DNA of 64,000 nt from Vagococcus fluvialis bH819 (GCF_900163795.1 NZ_FWFD01000013.1:124001-188000); one strand, 5' to 3'. Counted from the first letter of the stretch, positions 1 to 8,539 are shown. The notes: generated by a model not told the origin, from the letters alone. A program made the numbers and translations.

Positions 1-519
1 CTTAACGGTATTATCAATAGTGGTGCACTAGGGCAATTTCCACCAGCTCTTGAAGGGTTACAATCACCTGCAATTGCGGCCACAATTATTTCATTATATT
101 CATTGATTGGTATTGCCGGCAAATTAATTTTAGGTTGGGTTAATGATAAATGGGGTGTTATTGCCAGTTCAATTTTTGGCTGTTTAACATTTGGGTTAGC
201 ATTTATGTTTATGTTATTTGGTGAAAATCAGATTGCTCTTTATGCTTTAGCAATCACATTCGGATTAGGAATAGGTATTGGATCTGTTTCTCCACCATTA
301 GTAACTTCATCTATTTTTAGTACAGAACAATACGGAGAAGTTTATGGATATGTAAGTAGTGCTATGCAAGTAGGTATGTCGGTTGGCTCACTATTAGTTG
401 CTTCAATTTATGACAAATCAGGATCTTATCAAGTTGCTTGGATTTTATTATTAGTTTTAACAGTAGGAACTTTACTGAGTTGGATAGGATCTTATCTACA
501 ATCCAGAAAATATTGCTAA
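1..519 (+). CDS. MFS transporter, C-terminal part (5' end outside window)
   Basis: The reading frame is open from base 1 and ends at TAA 517-519. About 172 residues remain, made of hydrophobic helices separated by short loops, including the MFS-like loop with GKLILGWVNDKWG. The fragment ends with a short basic tail. This is the C-terminal half of a major facilitator superfamily permease, resembling the oxalate/formate antiporter-like group. The substrate cannot be read from the fragment. The M20 amidohydrolase follows 58 bp downstream on the same strand, so a peptide or N-acyl amino acid substrate is conceivable, but that is only inference from context. Confidence 0.75.
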   Translation, partial: LNGIINSGALGQFPPALEGLQSPAIAATIISLYSLIGIAGKLILGWVNDKWGVIASSIFGCLTFGLAFMFMLFGENQIALYALAITFGLGIGIGSVSPPLVTSSIFSTEQYGEVYGYVSSAMQVGMSVGSLLVASIYDKSGSYQVAWILLLVLTVGTLLSWIGSYLQSRKYC

Positions 520-577
520 AAGGTAGGTTAAAAAAGTAATAAGGTTGGTCTCACAAATTTGAAAGGAGAAATAAATC

Positions 578-1780
578 ATGAACGAATTACAAAAAAAATT
601 AAGCAAACGATTATCAGAAAGAGAAGATGAAATTATCAAGTTACGTCGTCACATGCATGAGTACCCAGAATTATCTTTCCAAGAGGAAAAGACAGCTCAA
701 TATATTGCTGATTTTTATCGTGGAAAAGATTGTGTTGTTCAAACAAATTTTGGTGATGGTTACGGTATATTAGTTGATATTCAAGGTGGTATGCCTGGTC
801 CAAGCTTAGCGATTCGTGCTGATTTTGATGCTCTTCCAATTCAAGAAGAAGCCGAGGTATCATTTGCTTCAAAAAATCCAGGCGTGATGCATGCGTGTGG
901 TCATGATGCTCATACAGCATATATGTTAGTATTGGCGGATACGTTGATAGAGCTAAAGAATGAGTTACCAGGTCGAGTGAGAATTATTCATCAACCAGCA
1001 GAAGAGACACCACCAGGCGGCGCTTTAGGAATGGTGAAAGCTGGTTGTCTAGAAGGTTATGACCATGTTATCGGGGCACATGTTCTTACGTCATTTGAGA
1101 CTGGAAAAGTTGCATACCGAGAAGGTGAAGTCATGAGTGGCAGAACAACCTTTAAAGTAGTTCTACATGGAAAAAGTGGGCACGGATCTATGCCCCATGA
1201 CGCCAATGATACGATTGTTGCTGCTTCACAATTTGTAACAGCTCTTCAAACGATTGTTAGTCGTCGAGTTAACCCATTTGATATGGTTGCTGTCACAATT
1301 GGTTCATTTGATGGTAAAGGATCAGCTAATGTGATTAAAGATACAGTTGAACTTGTTGGGGACGTTAGAATAATGACAGAAGATTCTCGTGAATTAGTAG
1401 ATCGTGAATTTAAGAAATTACTTGCAGGAATTTGTGATGCATTTGGAATAACATATGAATTAGACTATGTCCATGATTATCCAGTGTTGGTTAATGATTC
1501 AGCACTAACAGAAATGATAGCAAGAGCAACCAGAGAGGCTAATTTTGATAGAGTAACGGAAGTATTCCGCTGTGATCAGCTAACACCTTCTGAAGATTTT
1601 GCTTATTATGCAGAGGAAAAACCAAGTAGCTTTATTTTTATAGGAGCAACTAAAAAAGGAAATGATTTCTATCCACATCATCATCCAAAATTTGTCATAG
1701 ATGAAGAATGTTTATTGATTTCTGCCCAAGTTATGGGGAATGCAGCATTACATTATTTATTTAATGGTGTTGATAACTAA
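578..1780 (+). CDS. M20-family amidohydrolase (hippurate hydrolase / N-acyl-amino-acid amidohydrolase type)
   Basis: This 400-residue protein is the usual length for the M20D amidohydrolases. Family landmarks are visible: RRHMHEYPELSFQEE near the N-terminus, the metal-binding MHACGHDAHT motif at about residues 104-113, the general-base region PAEETPPGGALGM, the dimerisation-domain GKSGHGSMPH, and a late metal-binding histidine in YPHHHPKF. Such enzymes remove acyl groups from amino acids or cleave aromatic amides in the cytoplasm. A GAAAGGAG ribosome binding site lies just upstream of the ATG. The gene probably forms a transcript with the upstream permease and ends at the terminator at 1797-1838. 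The exact substrate is not evident. Confidence 0.85.
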   Translation: MNELQKKLSKRLSEREDEIIKLRRHMHEYPELSFQEEKTAQYIADFYRGKDCVVQTNFGDGYGILVDIQGGMPGPSLAIRADFDALPIQEEAEVSFASKNPGVMHACGHDAHTAYMLVLADTLIELKNELPGRVRIIHQPAEETPPGGALGMVKAGCLEGYDHVIGAHVLTSFETGKVAYREGEVMSGRTTFKVVLHGKSGHGSMPHDANDTIVAASQFVTALQTIVSRRVNPFDMVAVTIGSFDGKGSANVIKDTVELVGDVRIMTEDSRELVDREFKKLLAGICDAFGITYELDYVHDYPVLVNDSALTEMIARATREANFDRVTEVFRCDQLTPSEDFAYYAEEKPSSFIFIGATKKGNDFYPHHHPKFVIDEECLLISAQVMGNAALHYLFNGVDN

Positions 1781-1796
1781 TTAGTTAATAGTAAAA

Positions 1797-1838
1797 AAGG
1801 TTGTTATGACTTAATTTTGTCATAACAGCCTTTTTTAT
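1797..1838 (+). terminator. Rho-independent terminator after the amidohydrolase
   Basis: A 12-bp perfect stem (GGTTGTTATGAC / GTCATAACAGCC) encloses an 8-nt loop and is followed by six T residues. It ends the permease-amidohydrolase transcript. Confidence 0.9.
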
Positions 1839-1856
1839 TTATGGATTTTTAATAAC

Positions 1857-1890
1857 TTGTCACGTTTTTGTCACATTGTTTTTTTACACT
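1857..1890 (+). promoter_or_regulatory. Promoter with 11-bp-phased TTGTCAC direct repeats (site 1)
   Basis: TTGTCAC occurs at 1857-1863 and again at 1868-1874, exactly 11 bp apart. Ten nucleotides later comes TACACT (1885-1890), a plausible -10 box. The same layout recurs at 4057-4090 before the second operon of this island. Direct repeats one helical turn apart, overlapping the -35 position, are typical of OmpR/PhoB-family activators. The response regulator at 4998-5642 is the obvious candidate, which is inference. Confidence 0.65.
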
Positions 1891-1931
1891 TCATTTGTAA
1901 TTAAGAAAAGACAATAATGGAGGAAAAAAAT

Positions 1932-2903
1932 ATGAATAACAAAAATATATTAATAATTGGTGGAACTGGTTCTTTTGGAAAAGGCTTAATCAAAGAGTTA
2001 CTAAACAAAGAAGTTTCAAGTATTAAGGTATTTGCTAGAAATGAATTTAGGATGTTTTCCATGATCCAGCAATTTGAATCTAGTAAAATAAAAATGGTCA
2101 TTGGCGATATTAGAGATAAGGAAGCTATTTCTAAAGCATCTCGAGGAATAGATCTTGTTTTTCATTTAGCTGCTTTAAAGCATGTCCCAATATGTGAGAA
2201 AATGCCAAATGAGGTAATTGCTACTAATATTTTAGGAACTAAGCATGTGATAGATGCTGCGATTGAAAATAATGTCCAAAAAGTTATTTTTTCATCCACA
2301 GATAAGGCAGTTAATCCAGATTGTACGTATGGTACATCAAAATTGATGGGTGAAAAACTGATATTATCAGCAAATGAGCAACAAACAGCTACTAAATTTA
2401 TTGTTTTTAGAGGTGGTAATCTATTAAATAGTGCGGGCAGTGTTATCCCGATTTTTAATCAGCAAATTTCAGAAACAAGTCAGGTAACTTTGACAGATGA
2501 TAAAATGAATCGTTTTTTTGTTAGTATTGAAACGGCCGCTAAAATGCTAATTGAAATTGCTGAAAAAGCAGCTGGCAATGAAATATTTATACCAAAGATG
2601 CCATCTGTAAAAATTGAGTATATTGCAAAGTACTTATTAACAAAAAAACATTTATCTAACTCAAATATTTCTATTATTGGCTTACGTCCTGGAGAAAAAA
2701 TTAGTGAACAAATAATTTCCGAAAATGAACGTCAAAATTTGTTTGAATTTTCGGAAGAACTGTATGTTATTTTAAAAGATGATGCCCATAGCTGGCAAGC
2801 TAATAAAGTTGTTAAAGCTTTAGATAGTGTTCACTGTACATCTAATGAATATATATTGACTTACGACCAAACTGCTCAATTTTTAGAAGTAGCAGGCATT
2901 TAG
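1932..2903 (+). CDS. CapD/FlaA1-type nucleotide-sugar dehydratase/epimerase
   Basis: The protein has 323 residues from ATG 1932, chosen because GGAGG at 1919-1923 is correctly spaced; an in-frame ATG at 1917 overlaps this site. It is a short-chain dehydrogenase/reductase of the polysaccharide biosynthesis (CapD/FlaA1, PF02719) type. It shows a Rossmann GGTGSFG motif, HLAALKHVPICE, FSSTDKAVNP and the YGTSK catalytic Tyr/Lys pair. Relatives convert UDP-GlcNAc to 4-keto-6-deoxy sugars or epimerise it. It is shorter than membrane-bound CapD proteins and has no N-terminal transmembrane region. The stop is followed after 1 bp by the MurG-like gene, so the two are translationally coupled and may act on the same nucleotide sugar. 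Confidence 0.85.
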   Translation: MNNKNILIIGGTGSFGKGLIKELLNKEVSSIKVFARNEFRMFSMIQQFESSKIKMVIGDIRDKEAISKASRGIDLVFHLAALKHVPICEKMPNEVIATNILGTKHVIDAAIENNVQKVIFSSTDKAVNPDCTYGTSKLMGEKLILSANEQQTATKFIVFRGGNLLNSAGSVIPIFNQQISETSQVTLTDDKMNRFFVSIETAAKMLIEIAEKAAGNEIFIPKMPSVKIEYIAKYLLTKKHLSNSNISIIGLRPGEKISEQIISENERQNLFEFSEELYVILKDDAHSWQANKVVKALDSVHCTSNEYILTYDQTAQFLEVAGI

Positions 2904-2904
2904 G

Positions 2905-3951
2905 ATGAAAGTGATTTTTACAGGTGGTGGAACAGCAGGACATGCGATGGTTAATAGTATTTTGATTCCTTATATACAAAAAAAGGGAATGGAAGCAAGC
3001 TATGTTGGTTCAATTAATGGTATCGAAAAACAGATGATTGAAAAGCTGGATCAGGTGACTTATTTTCCTATTAAATCAGGAAAACTTAGACGTTATTTTA
3101 GTTTGAAAAATGTAACAGATTTATTTAATATCATATTTGGTTTTTTTCAAGTTTACTTTTTACTAAAAAAAGAAAAAGCTGATTTGGTTTATTCATCAGG
3201 TGGCTATGTATCAGTTCCAGTAGTCTGGGCAGCTTATTTTAGAAGAATTCCAGTCGTTATCAGAGAAACAGATTATAGTATTGGATTGGCTAATAAATTG
3301 TGTATACCCTTTGCGTCCGAGTTATTTTTAACTTTTCCAGAAACGGATACTAGTATCTATGAAATTCCTTGTCATTATGATGGTATGATTATTAGACCTG
3401 AATTGTTTGAAAAAGAAGAAAATGAGGAAGCTATATCTAAAGTTAAACCAGTTTGTTTAGTATTAGGTGGAAGTCAGGGAGCAGAACAAATAAATAAGCT
3501 GATTTGGAAAAATTTAGAGCAACTAACAAAAGAATATACAGTCATTCATGCAACGGGTAAAGGTAAAAAAAGAGAGCAAATTAAAAATACATCGTGTTAT
3601 CAACAAATCGAATTTATAGATGATATGAGGTATTACTATAATCAAGCGGATATTGTTATGACGAGATCTGGTTCAAATGTTGTTTCAGAATGCCTTTTAT
3701 TAGGGAAAAAAATGATTTGTATTCCTTTAACAGTATCTCAAAGCAGAGGAGAGCAAATGCTAAATGCTTTGTTTGCAAAAAAAAATGGGAATGCGATTAT
3801 TTTAGAAAATAGTAATATCCAACAAGACGAATTGTTGAATGCTCTATTAGAATTACAAGAGCAAAAAGTAAATTCGAGTTATCTAATTAATAAGGAAGAA
3901 GTTCTTAGAAGAATTGAAAATCAGGCTACTTTTATTAAAAACAAACATTAG
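2905..3951 (+). CDS. MurG-like UDP-GlcNAc glycosyltransferase (GT28 paralogue)
   Basis: The protein has 348 residues and the two-domain GT-B layout of MurG. The N-terminal acceptor-side loop is FTGGGTAGHA, a second glycine-rich stretch is SSGGYVSVP, and the nucleotide-sugar binding region contains LGGSQGAEQIN and RSGSNVVSE. MurG adds GlcNAc to lipid I on the inner face of the membrane to make lipid II. This copy is not in a division/cell-wall (dcw) context: it sits between a sugar dehydratase and a signalling cassette. It is therefore probably a specialised paralogue rather than the housekeeping enzyme. It begins 1 bp after the dehydratase stop. Confidence 0.8.
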   Translation: MKVIFTGGGTAGHAMVNSILIPYIQKKGMEASYVGSINGIEKQMIEKLDQVTYFPIKSGKLRRYFSLKNVTDLFNIIFGFFQVYFLLKKEKADLVYSSGGYVSVPVVWAAYFRRIPVVIRETDYSIGLANKLCIPFASELFLTFPETDTSIYEIPCHYDGMIIRPELFEKEENEEAISKVKPVCLVLGGSQGAEQINKLIWKNLEQLTKEYTVIHATGKGKKREQIKNTSCYQQIEFIDDMRYYYNQADIVMTRSGSNVVSECLLLGKKMICIPLTVSQSRGEQMLNALFAKKNGNAIILENSNIQQDELLNALLELQEQKVNSSYLINKEEVLRRIENQATFIKNKH

Positions 3952-3954
3952 GAA

Positions 3955-4024
3955 AATAGGCTGTGCATTCGTTTACTCAGATATAATAATTTGAAATAGG
4001 CAAATGTTACAGCTTATTTTTTTC
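3955..4024 (+). terminator. Possible terminator after the MurG-like gene
   Basis: AATAGGCTGT (3955-3964) can pair with ACAGCTTATT (4009-4018) with one G-T wobble, followed by a T-rich run. The loop is long (about 44 nt), which lowers confidence. Confidence 0.45.
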
Positions 4025-4056
4025 TTTTGACTTTAATGTGTACAAATTAAATTAAG

Positions 4057-4090
4057 TTGTCACATGAATGTCACAGGTGAAAATTATACT
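4057..4090 (+). promoter_or_regulatory. Promoter with 11-bp-phased TGTCAC direct repeats (site 2)
   Basis: TTGTCAC at 4057-4063 and ATGTCAC at 4068-4074 are 11 bp apart, then 10 nt, then TATACT at 4085-4090 as the -10 box. Spacing is identical to site 1 at 1857-1890. It drives the phosphoesterase and two-component genes, so the system may activate itself (inference). Confidence 0.65.
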
Positions 4091-4124
4091 CTTATTAAGA
4101 TAATAATTTCGGAGGAAATGAAAA

Positions 4125-4985
4125 ATGAAAAAAATGAATTTATTAAAAATAAGTATTTTTGTCATCATATTTTTGATTGGACTATTTGGTTTACTTGTCT
4201 TTTATGCAGTCAAGATAGAACCGTACCAATTAAAAGTGAAAGAGTATATTTCAGTTAAAAATAAAGATTCGGATACAGAGGTAAGAATTGTGCAATTTTC
4301 AGACGTCCATATTAAAGAAGAGTTTACTTTTAAGAATTTATCAAAAGTAGTCGAAAAAATAAATCAACAAAATCCTGATTTTGTAGTGTTTACAGGTGAT
4401 CTCTATGATAATTATTCGATTTATCATGATGATCAGAATATTATTAATGAATTGAGTAAAATAAAGGCTAATTATGGAAAAATTGCTATTTGGGGAAATC
4501 GTGATTATGGTGGCGGAGCGGGGCAGCATTACACTAGAATCGTCCAAGAAGCTGGATTTATGTTATTATCAAATCAAACAGAAATATATACAACAAATAA
4601 TGATAAAAGTATCGCCTTTACGGGAATTGATGATATGTTATTGGGAAATCCAAGTACTGAACTAGGACAAGAAAAAATAACCGCAGATTATTCAGTTTTT
4701 TTAACCCATGAACCGGATTATGTAAAGAATTATTCAGTAGAAGATTACGATATAATTTTATCAGGACATAGCCATGGAGGGCAAATAAATATTCCGTTTA
4801 TCCCGTCAATTAATGAAACGGGATTGTCTTTTCATTCTCATTCTAAAGATTATCGTAGTGGTTTTTATGATTTAGAAAAAGAAGATGACCGTAAAATTTA
4901 TGTTAATTCTGGCATTGGTACGACACATATTTCTGCAAGATTTGGTGTGACTCCAGAAATAACTTTATTCAGAATAGGAATTTAG
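4125..4985 (+). CDS. Membrane-anchored calcineurin-like metallophosphoesterase (YkuE-like)
   Basis: The protein has 286 residues with one N-terminal transmembrane helix (about residues 7-28) and then a metallophosphoesterase domain. Metal-ligand motifs run in order: FSDVH, FTGDLYDN, GNRD (in place of the usual GNHD), THEPD and GHSHGGQ. The basic N-terminus suggests an Nin-Cout anchor that would place the catalytic domain outside. Relatives such as YkuE act at the cell envelope. The start is set by GGAGG at 4111-4115. It is the first gene of the operon that continues into the response regulator and kinase, which suggests a role in envelope homeostasis. The substrate is unknown. Confidence 0.8.
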   Translation: MKKMNLLKISIFVIIFLIGLFGLLVFYAVKIEPYQLKVKEYISVKNKDSDTEVRIVQFSDVHIKEEFTFKNLSKVVEKINQQNPDFVVFTGDLYDNYSIYHDDQNIINELSKIKANYGKIAIWGNRDYGGGAGQHYTRIVQEAGFMLLSNQTEIYTTNNDKSIAFTGIDDMLLGNPSTELGQEKITADYSVFLTHEPDYVKNYSVEDYDIILSGHSHGGQINIPFIPSINETGLSFHSHSKDYRSGFYDLEKEDDRKIYVNSGIGTTHISARFGVTPEITLFRIGI

Positions 4986-4997
4986 GAGTGAAATAAA

Positions 4998-5642
4998 ATG
5001 AAGATTTTACTAGCCGAAGATGATAAGCAAATGCAAAAAATATTAAAAATATACTTGGAAAATGAAGGCTATGAGGTGAGAGTGGCTTCTAATGGAGAAG
5101 AAGGTCTCGGTTTTGTAACTGAAGAAGAATTTGATTTAGTTATTCTAGATTGGATGATGCCGAAGATGGATGGTGTAACATTATGTCGAGAGATTAGACA
5201 AATGAATTTACCAGTAAAAATTATCATGTTAACAGCAAAAAATTCATCCACAGATGAATTGCGTGGTTTGGTAGCTGGAGCAGATGATTACATCTCGAAA
5301 CCTTTTGATATAGCGGTTCTCTTAGTTAGAATTAAAAAAATGATTAAATCAGAAAAAATATTAGCTTTTGATCAACTAACACTAAATCCTGAAACTCATG
5401 AAGTTAAAGTAACCAGTGACCTCATTAGTCTGACTAAAAAAGAATATAATCTACTTTATTATTTTATGCAAAATAAAAATATTATCCTAAGTCGAGAGCA
5501 ATTATTAGCAAATGTTTGGGGAATGAATTATGAAGGGGATATACGAACTGTTGATACTCATGTGAAAAGACTTCGCCAAAAAATTGGGAATCATTATATA
5601 GCAACTAAGGTAGGGATTGGTTATCTGATGGGTGAAAAATAA
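4998..5642 (+). CDS. OmpR/PhoB-family response regulator
   Basis: The protein has 214 residues. The receiver domain carries the acidic pair in LLAEDD, the phospho-acceptor Asp51 in ILDWMMPKMDG, the conserved Thr in MLTAKNS and the Lys in YISKPFD. A winged-helix DNA-binding domain follows from about residue 120 (LTKKEYNLLYYF, RTVDTHVKRLRQKI). The stop overlaps the kinase start by one base (TAATG), so the pair is translationally coupled. The TTGTCAC direct repeats in front of both operons of this island are its likely targets. Confidence 0.92.
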   Translation: MKILLAEDDKQMQKILKIYLENEGYEVRVASNGEEGLGFVTEEEFDLVILDWMMPKMDGVTLCREIRQMNLPVKIIMLTAKNSSTDELRGLVAGADDYISKPFDIAVLLVRIKKMIKSEKILAFDQLTLNPETHEVKVTSDLISLTKKEYNLLYYFMQNKNIILSREQLLANVWGMNYEGDIRTVDTHVKRLRQKIGNHYIATKVGIGYLMGEK

Positions 5643-7009
5643 TGACTAAACTCTCGAAAAAATTTATGATTGGAATTGGTCTGATTTTAATAATTACAGG
5701 ATTATCAGCTGTTTTAATTAATAAAAACTATGTTGCGAAGTATTACGTTAATCAGAAAAAAAATGAATTGAATGAGGTATCTGATGAATTTGTTTCTAAA
5801 ATAGCAAAAACTAATGTAGCAGAGGCCATTCAAACAATCGAAAATGATGAAAAAGTGATTATTGTCGAAACAGTAAAAGATGATGATAACGAAAAAGTTA
5901 ATAATGAGATAAGAGACTTATTTAATAAAAAAGGTATTGGCTTTAAAAAATTATGGTTATGGGATCAAGATTATGAGGATGTTATTAGTGGGATTGATCG
6001 CATTAGGTTATATGAACAAGAGAAATTAAACTACAGCGTGCTAGTTAAGTATCTTTCTCTAGATGAAGAAATATACGCCATTGCCATGATTGTTCCGAAT
6101 ATTGAAGATTCTTTTAGTATTGTGAATACTTTTTTTGCGATAACCATTGGTATTATGCTGGTACTATCTATGATATTTATTATTATTTTAGTTAGAAGAA
6201 TAATTAAACCTTTAAATGAATTTGAACAATTTGCTAAAAATATGGGAAATGGTCATTTTATAGCATTAAACATAGAAACAAAAGATGAATTAGAAGAGGT
6301 TGCCAATACTTTAAACAAAATGGGACAAGATGTTGTTTCTTATCAGGAAGAATTAACAGAAAAGAAACAGCAAATGGAAGATCTTTTGAATAATGTCGCT
6401 CATGATTTAAAAACACCAGTATCTTTAATTAAATTATACTCTGAGGGGATAAAAGATAATTTAGATGATGGGACGTTTGTTGAGACGATCATTGATCAAA
6501 GTACAGAGATGAATACGATGATTGAAAAAATATTACTAATTTCAAAAGTTGAAAAAATGACGATTGAGAAAATCAATTTTAATTTTTCAGAACAAATTAA
6601 TAGAGTAGTGAAAGAACATCTCTTTTTAATGAATGAGCGTCAAATTACTTTGGTGAGTGACTTAGAAAAAAATATTATGATTAATAGTAATGAAGAATGG
6701 CTAAATTCAATTCTTTCTAATTTGATTTCTAATAGTATAAAATATACTTCAAAAGATGAAATAAGCATAAATTTAGTTCAAATTAAAAATAATGTTATTT
6801 TTGAGATTTCTAATGAAGTAGCAAATACTGATTTAGATTTAAAACGTATTTGGACTCCGTACTATGTAGGGGAACAGTCAAGAAGTAAGGAACTATCTGG
6901 AACAGGGCTAGGATTATACCAAGTCAAAAAAATGGTGGATCAGTTAGGTTTTGAGATTAATGTTAAACTTGAGGGAAATAAAATTACCTTTAGATTAATT
7001 ATTAGATAA
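5642..7009 (+). CDS. Sensor histidine kinase of the TTGTCAC island
   Basis: The protein has 455 residues. A first transmembrane helix (about 8-27) is followed by an extracytoplasmic domain of about 130 residues, a second helix (about 163-186) and a HAMP-like linker (RRIIKPLNEF onward). The HisKA motif has His254 in NNVAHDLKTPVS. The ATPase domain has its N box at NLISNSIKYT and a G box at GTGLGLYQVKKM. It partners the response regulator just upstream. The medium-sized external domain suggests it senses an envelope signal directly; the neighbouring MurG-like and phosphoesterase genes point the same way, but the ligand is not known. Confidence 0.92.
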   Translation: MTKLSKKFMIGIGLILIITGLSAVLINKNYVAKYYVNQKKNELNEVSDEFVSKIAKTNVAEAIQTIENDEKVIIVETVKDDDNEKVNNEIRDLFNKKGIGFKKLWLWDQDYEDVISGIDRIRLYEQEKLNYSVLVKYLSLDEEIYAIAMIVPNIEDSFSIVNTFFAITIGIMLVLSMIFIIILVRRIIKPLNEFEQFAKNMGNGHFIALNIETKDELEEVANTLNKMGQDVVSYQEELTEKKQQMEDLLNNVAHDLKTPVSLIKLYSEGIKDNLDDGTFVETIIDQSTEMNTMIEKILLISKVEKMTIEKINFNFSEQINRVVKEHLFLMNERQITLVSDLEKNIMINSNEEWLNSILSNLISNSIKYTSKDEISINLVQIKNNVIFEISNEVANTDLDLKRIWTPYYVGEQSRSKELSGTGLGLYQVKKMVDQLGFEINVKLEGNKITFRLIIR

Positions 7010-7028
7010 TACTGAGAGGATGAAAAAA

Positions 7029-7781
7029 ATGAAAATTTTAATAACAGGAGCAAGCGGAAATATTGGTTTAAATTTAACGAGCTATTTAGCACGACAACAT
7101 GAAGTGATTGCTACAGATATTAACTTAATGCCCTTAACAGAAATGTTTTCTCAAACTGAAAATATTGAAATCAAAAAATTAGATATTACTAATCAGGAAA
7201 GCTGTTTGTCTTTAATAGATGATACTGTGGATTGGGTGATTCATTTAGGCGGTATTCCACATCCAGATAGCGCATTTGAGGACTTACTAGATTTGAATAT
7301 AAAGGGTAGTTATCATGTTTTGAAATCGCTTGTGGGTAATAAAAAAACAAAAGTTATTGTGGCATCCAGTGCTCAAGTAAATGAAGGGCATCCTGTTGAT
7401 GTTCAAACAAATGAAAACATGTTAACTGCTCCTAAAAATTTGTATGGTGTTTCTAAAACTTATTTAGAGCAGCTAAGTCACTATTATGTTCATCAAAAAG
7501 GATTAACTGTTTTTGCTTTAAGAATAGGTGCATATGATGAAATTAAAAGAACAAATCAAAGTTTAAATCGCAGAGATTTGAGTGCGTATCTTGATCCAGA
7601 AGATTTTAATCATATGATAGATTGCTTACTGAATAATACAGTTGGTAAAAAATACGGTGTTTATAATTGTATTTCAGATAATACTTACAAACGCTTAGAT
7701 ATCACAAAAGCGCGAGAAGAACTTAATTATTCTCCAAAATTTGATGCGTTTAAATTAGCAAATTATCAATTTAGAGATTAA
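7029..7781 (+). CDS. NAD-dependent epimerase/dehydratase family protein
   Basis: The protein has 250 residues from ATG 7029, preferred over the in-frame ATG at 7020 because GAGAGG (7014-7019) directly abuts the latter. It has a Rossmann GASGNIG motif, HLGGIPHPD, SSAQVNEG and the YGVSK catalytic pair. Extended SDR enzymes of this type act on nucleotide sugars or uronates. It is the last gene of the phosphoesterase/two-component operon, starting 19 bp after the kinase stop. With the dehydratase at 1932 it is the second sugar-modifying enzyme of the island. The substrate is not defined. Confidence 0.8.
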   Translation: MKILITGASGNIGLNLTSYLARQHEVIATDINLMPLTEMFSQTENIEIKKLDITNQESCLSLIDDTVDWVIHLGGIPHPDSAFEDLLDLNIKGSYHVLKSLVGNKKTKVIVASSAQVNEGHPVDVQTNENMLTAPKNLYGVSKTYLEQLSHYYVHQKGLTVFALRIGAYDEIKRTNQSLNRRDLSAYLDPEDFNHMIDCLLNNTVGKKYGVYNCISDNTYKRLDITKAREELNYSPKFDAFKLANYQFRD

Positions 7782-7902
7782 TAAGATCACATCATATTTT
7801 CTAGATTTTGTTTCATTTTTTGAAGAATTAGATCATATGTAGTTAATAACTTTTTTGGATAAATTGTTTTAATATTTCCACCATATCCTAATAAATTATC
7901 GA

Positions 7903-7943
7903 GAAGAGGCTGACATTTTTTAGTCAGCCTCTTCTTTTTTTAT
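7903..7943 (+). terminator. Rho-independent terminator after the epimerase
   Basis: A perfect 12-bp stem (GAAGAGGCTGAC / GTCAGCCTCTTC) has an 8-nt loop and is followed by a T run. It closes the two-component operon. The preceding 120 bp (7782-7902) show nothing else recognisable. Confidence 0.92.
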
Positions 7944-7953
7944 TTCAAAAAAA

Positions 7954-7982
7954 TGTCCCTAAAACAGATGCTGAAACGTTAT
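7954..7982 (+). promoter_or_regulatory. Candidate ECF-type promoter upstream of the sigma factor gene
   Basis: TGTCCC (7954-7959) and CGTTAT (7977-7982) are separated by 17 bp, an arrangement like extracytoplasmic-function sigma promoters, which often end in a CGT-containing -10. No good sigma-A promoter is evident in the same interval. Autoregulation by the downstream sigma factor is inferred. Confidence 0.35.
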
Positions 7983-8014
7983 ATAGAGTATAGAGCAACG
8001 AAAGGATGTGTCAT

Positions 8015-8539
8015 ATGAAGAAAAAAAGGTTGTTTTTTGAGCGTCTCTATGAAGAGTACGAACAAAAAATATATCAAGTTGCTTTTTCAATTTTACATAA
8101 TGAAGAACAATCAGAGGATGCTACTCAAGATGTATTTGAAGAATTGTATATCTGTATTGATAAAATAATTAATTTTGAAGCAATCGATTTGAAAAAATTT
8201 ATTTTAAGAATATCAAAAAATAAGGCAATTGATATGTATAGAAAAAATAAAACACAAATAAAATATTTTAATGATTTTAAAGAACAAAAAGTAGAAGAGT
8301 ATTCAGAATCAAATGTTGAAGAAAAATTAGAGGAATTAATAACGAAGGATCAATTTAAGGAAATAGTAACATTACTTTCTAAAAAATCAGCGAAGTCATT
8401 TATTTATGTTGTTTATTATGGACTAACATTAAAAGAAGTAGCATTAATTTTAGATGAAAAAGAAGAAACAATAAAAAAAAGAGTCCAACGTGCAAAAGAA
8501 AAACTAAAAAATGTAATGGGAGGTTACTTAAGTGAGTAA
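8015..8539 (+). CDS. ECF-like RNA polymerase sigma factor
   Basis: The protein has 174 residues from ATG 8015, chosen because AAAGG at 8001-8005 is 9 nt upstream; the in-frame ATG at 8006 touches this site. Region 2 is visible in FERLYEEYEQKIYQVAFSILHNEEQSEDATQDVF. A region 4 helix-turn-helix follows in the last 50 residues (LTLKEVALILDEKEETIKKRVQRAKEKL). It lies in an operon with a membrane-spanning protein that starts within its last 8 bases, the usual arrangement of an ECF sigma factor with its anti-sigma factor. The inducing signal is unknown. Confidence 0.85.
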   Translation: MKKKRLFFERLYEEYEQKIYQVAFSILHNEEQSEDATQDVFEELYICIDKIINFEAIDLKKFILRISKNKAIDMYRKNKTQIKYFNDFKEQKVEEYSESNVEEKLEELITKDQFKEIVTLLSKKSAKSFIYVVYYGLTLKEVALILDEKEETIKKRVQRAKEKLKNVMGGYLSE

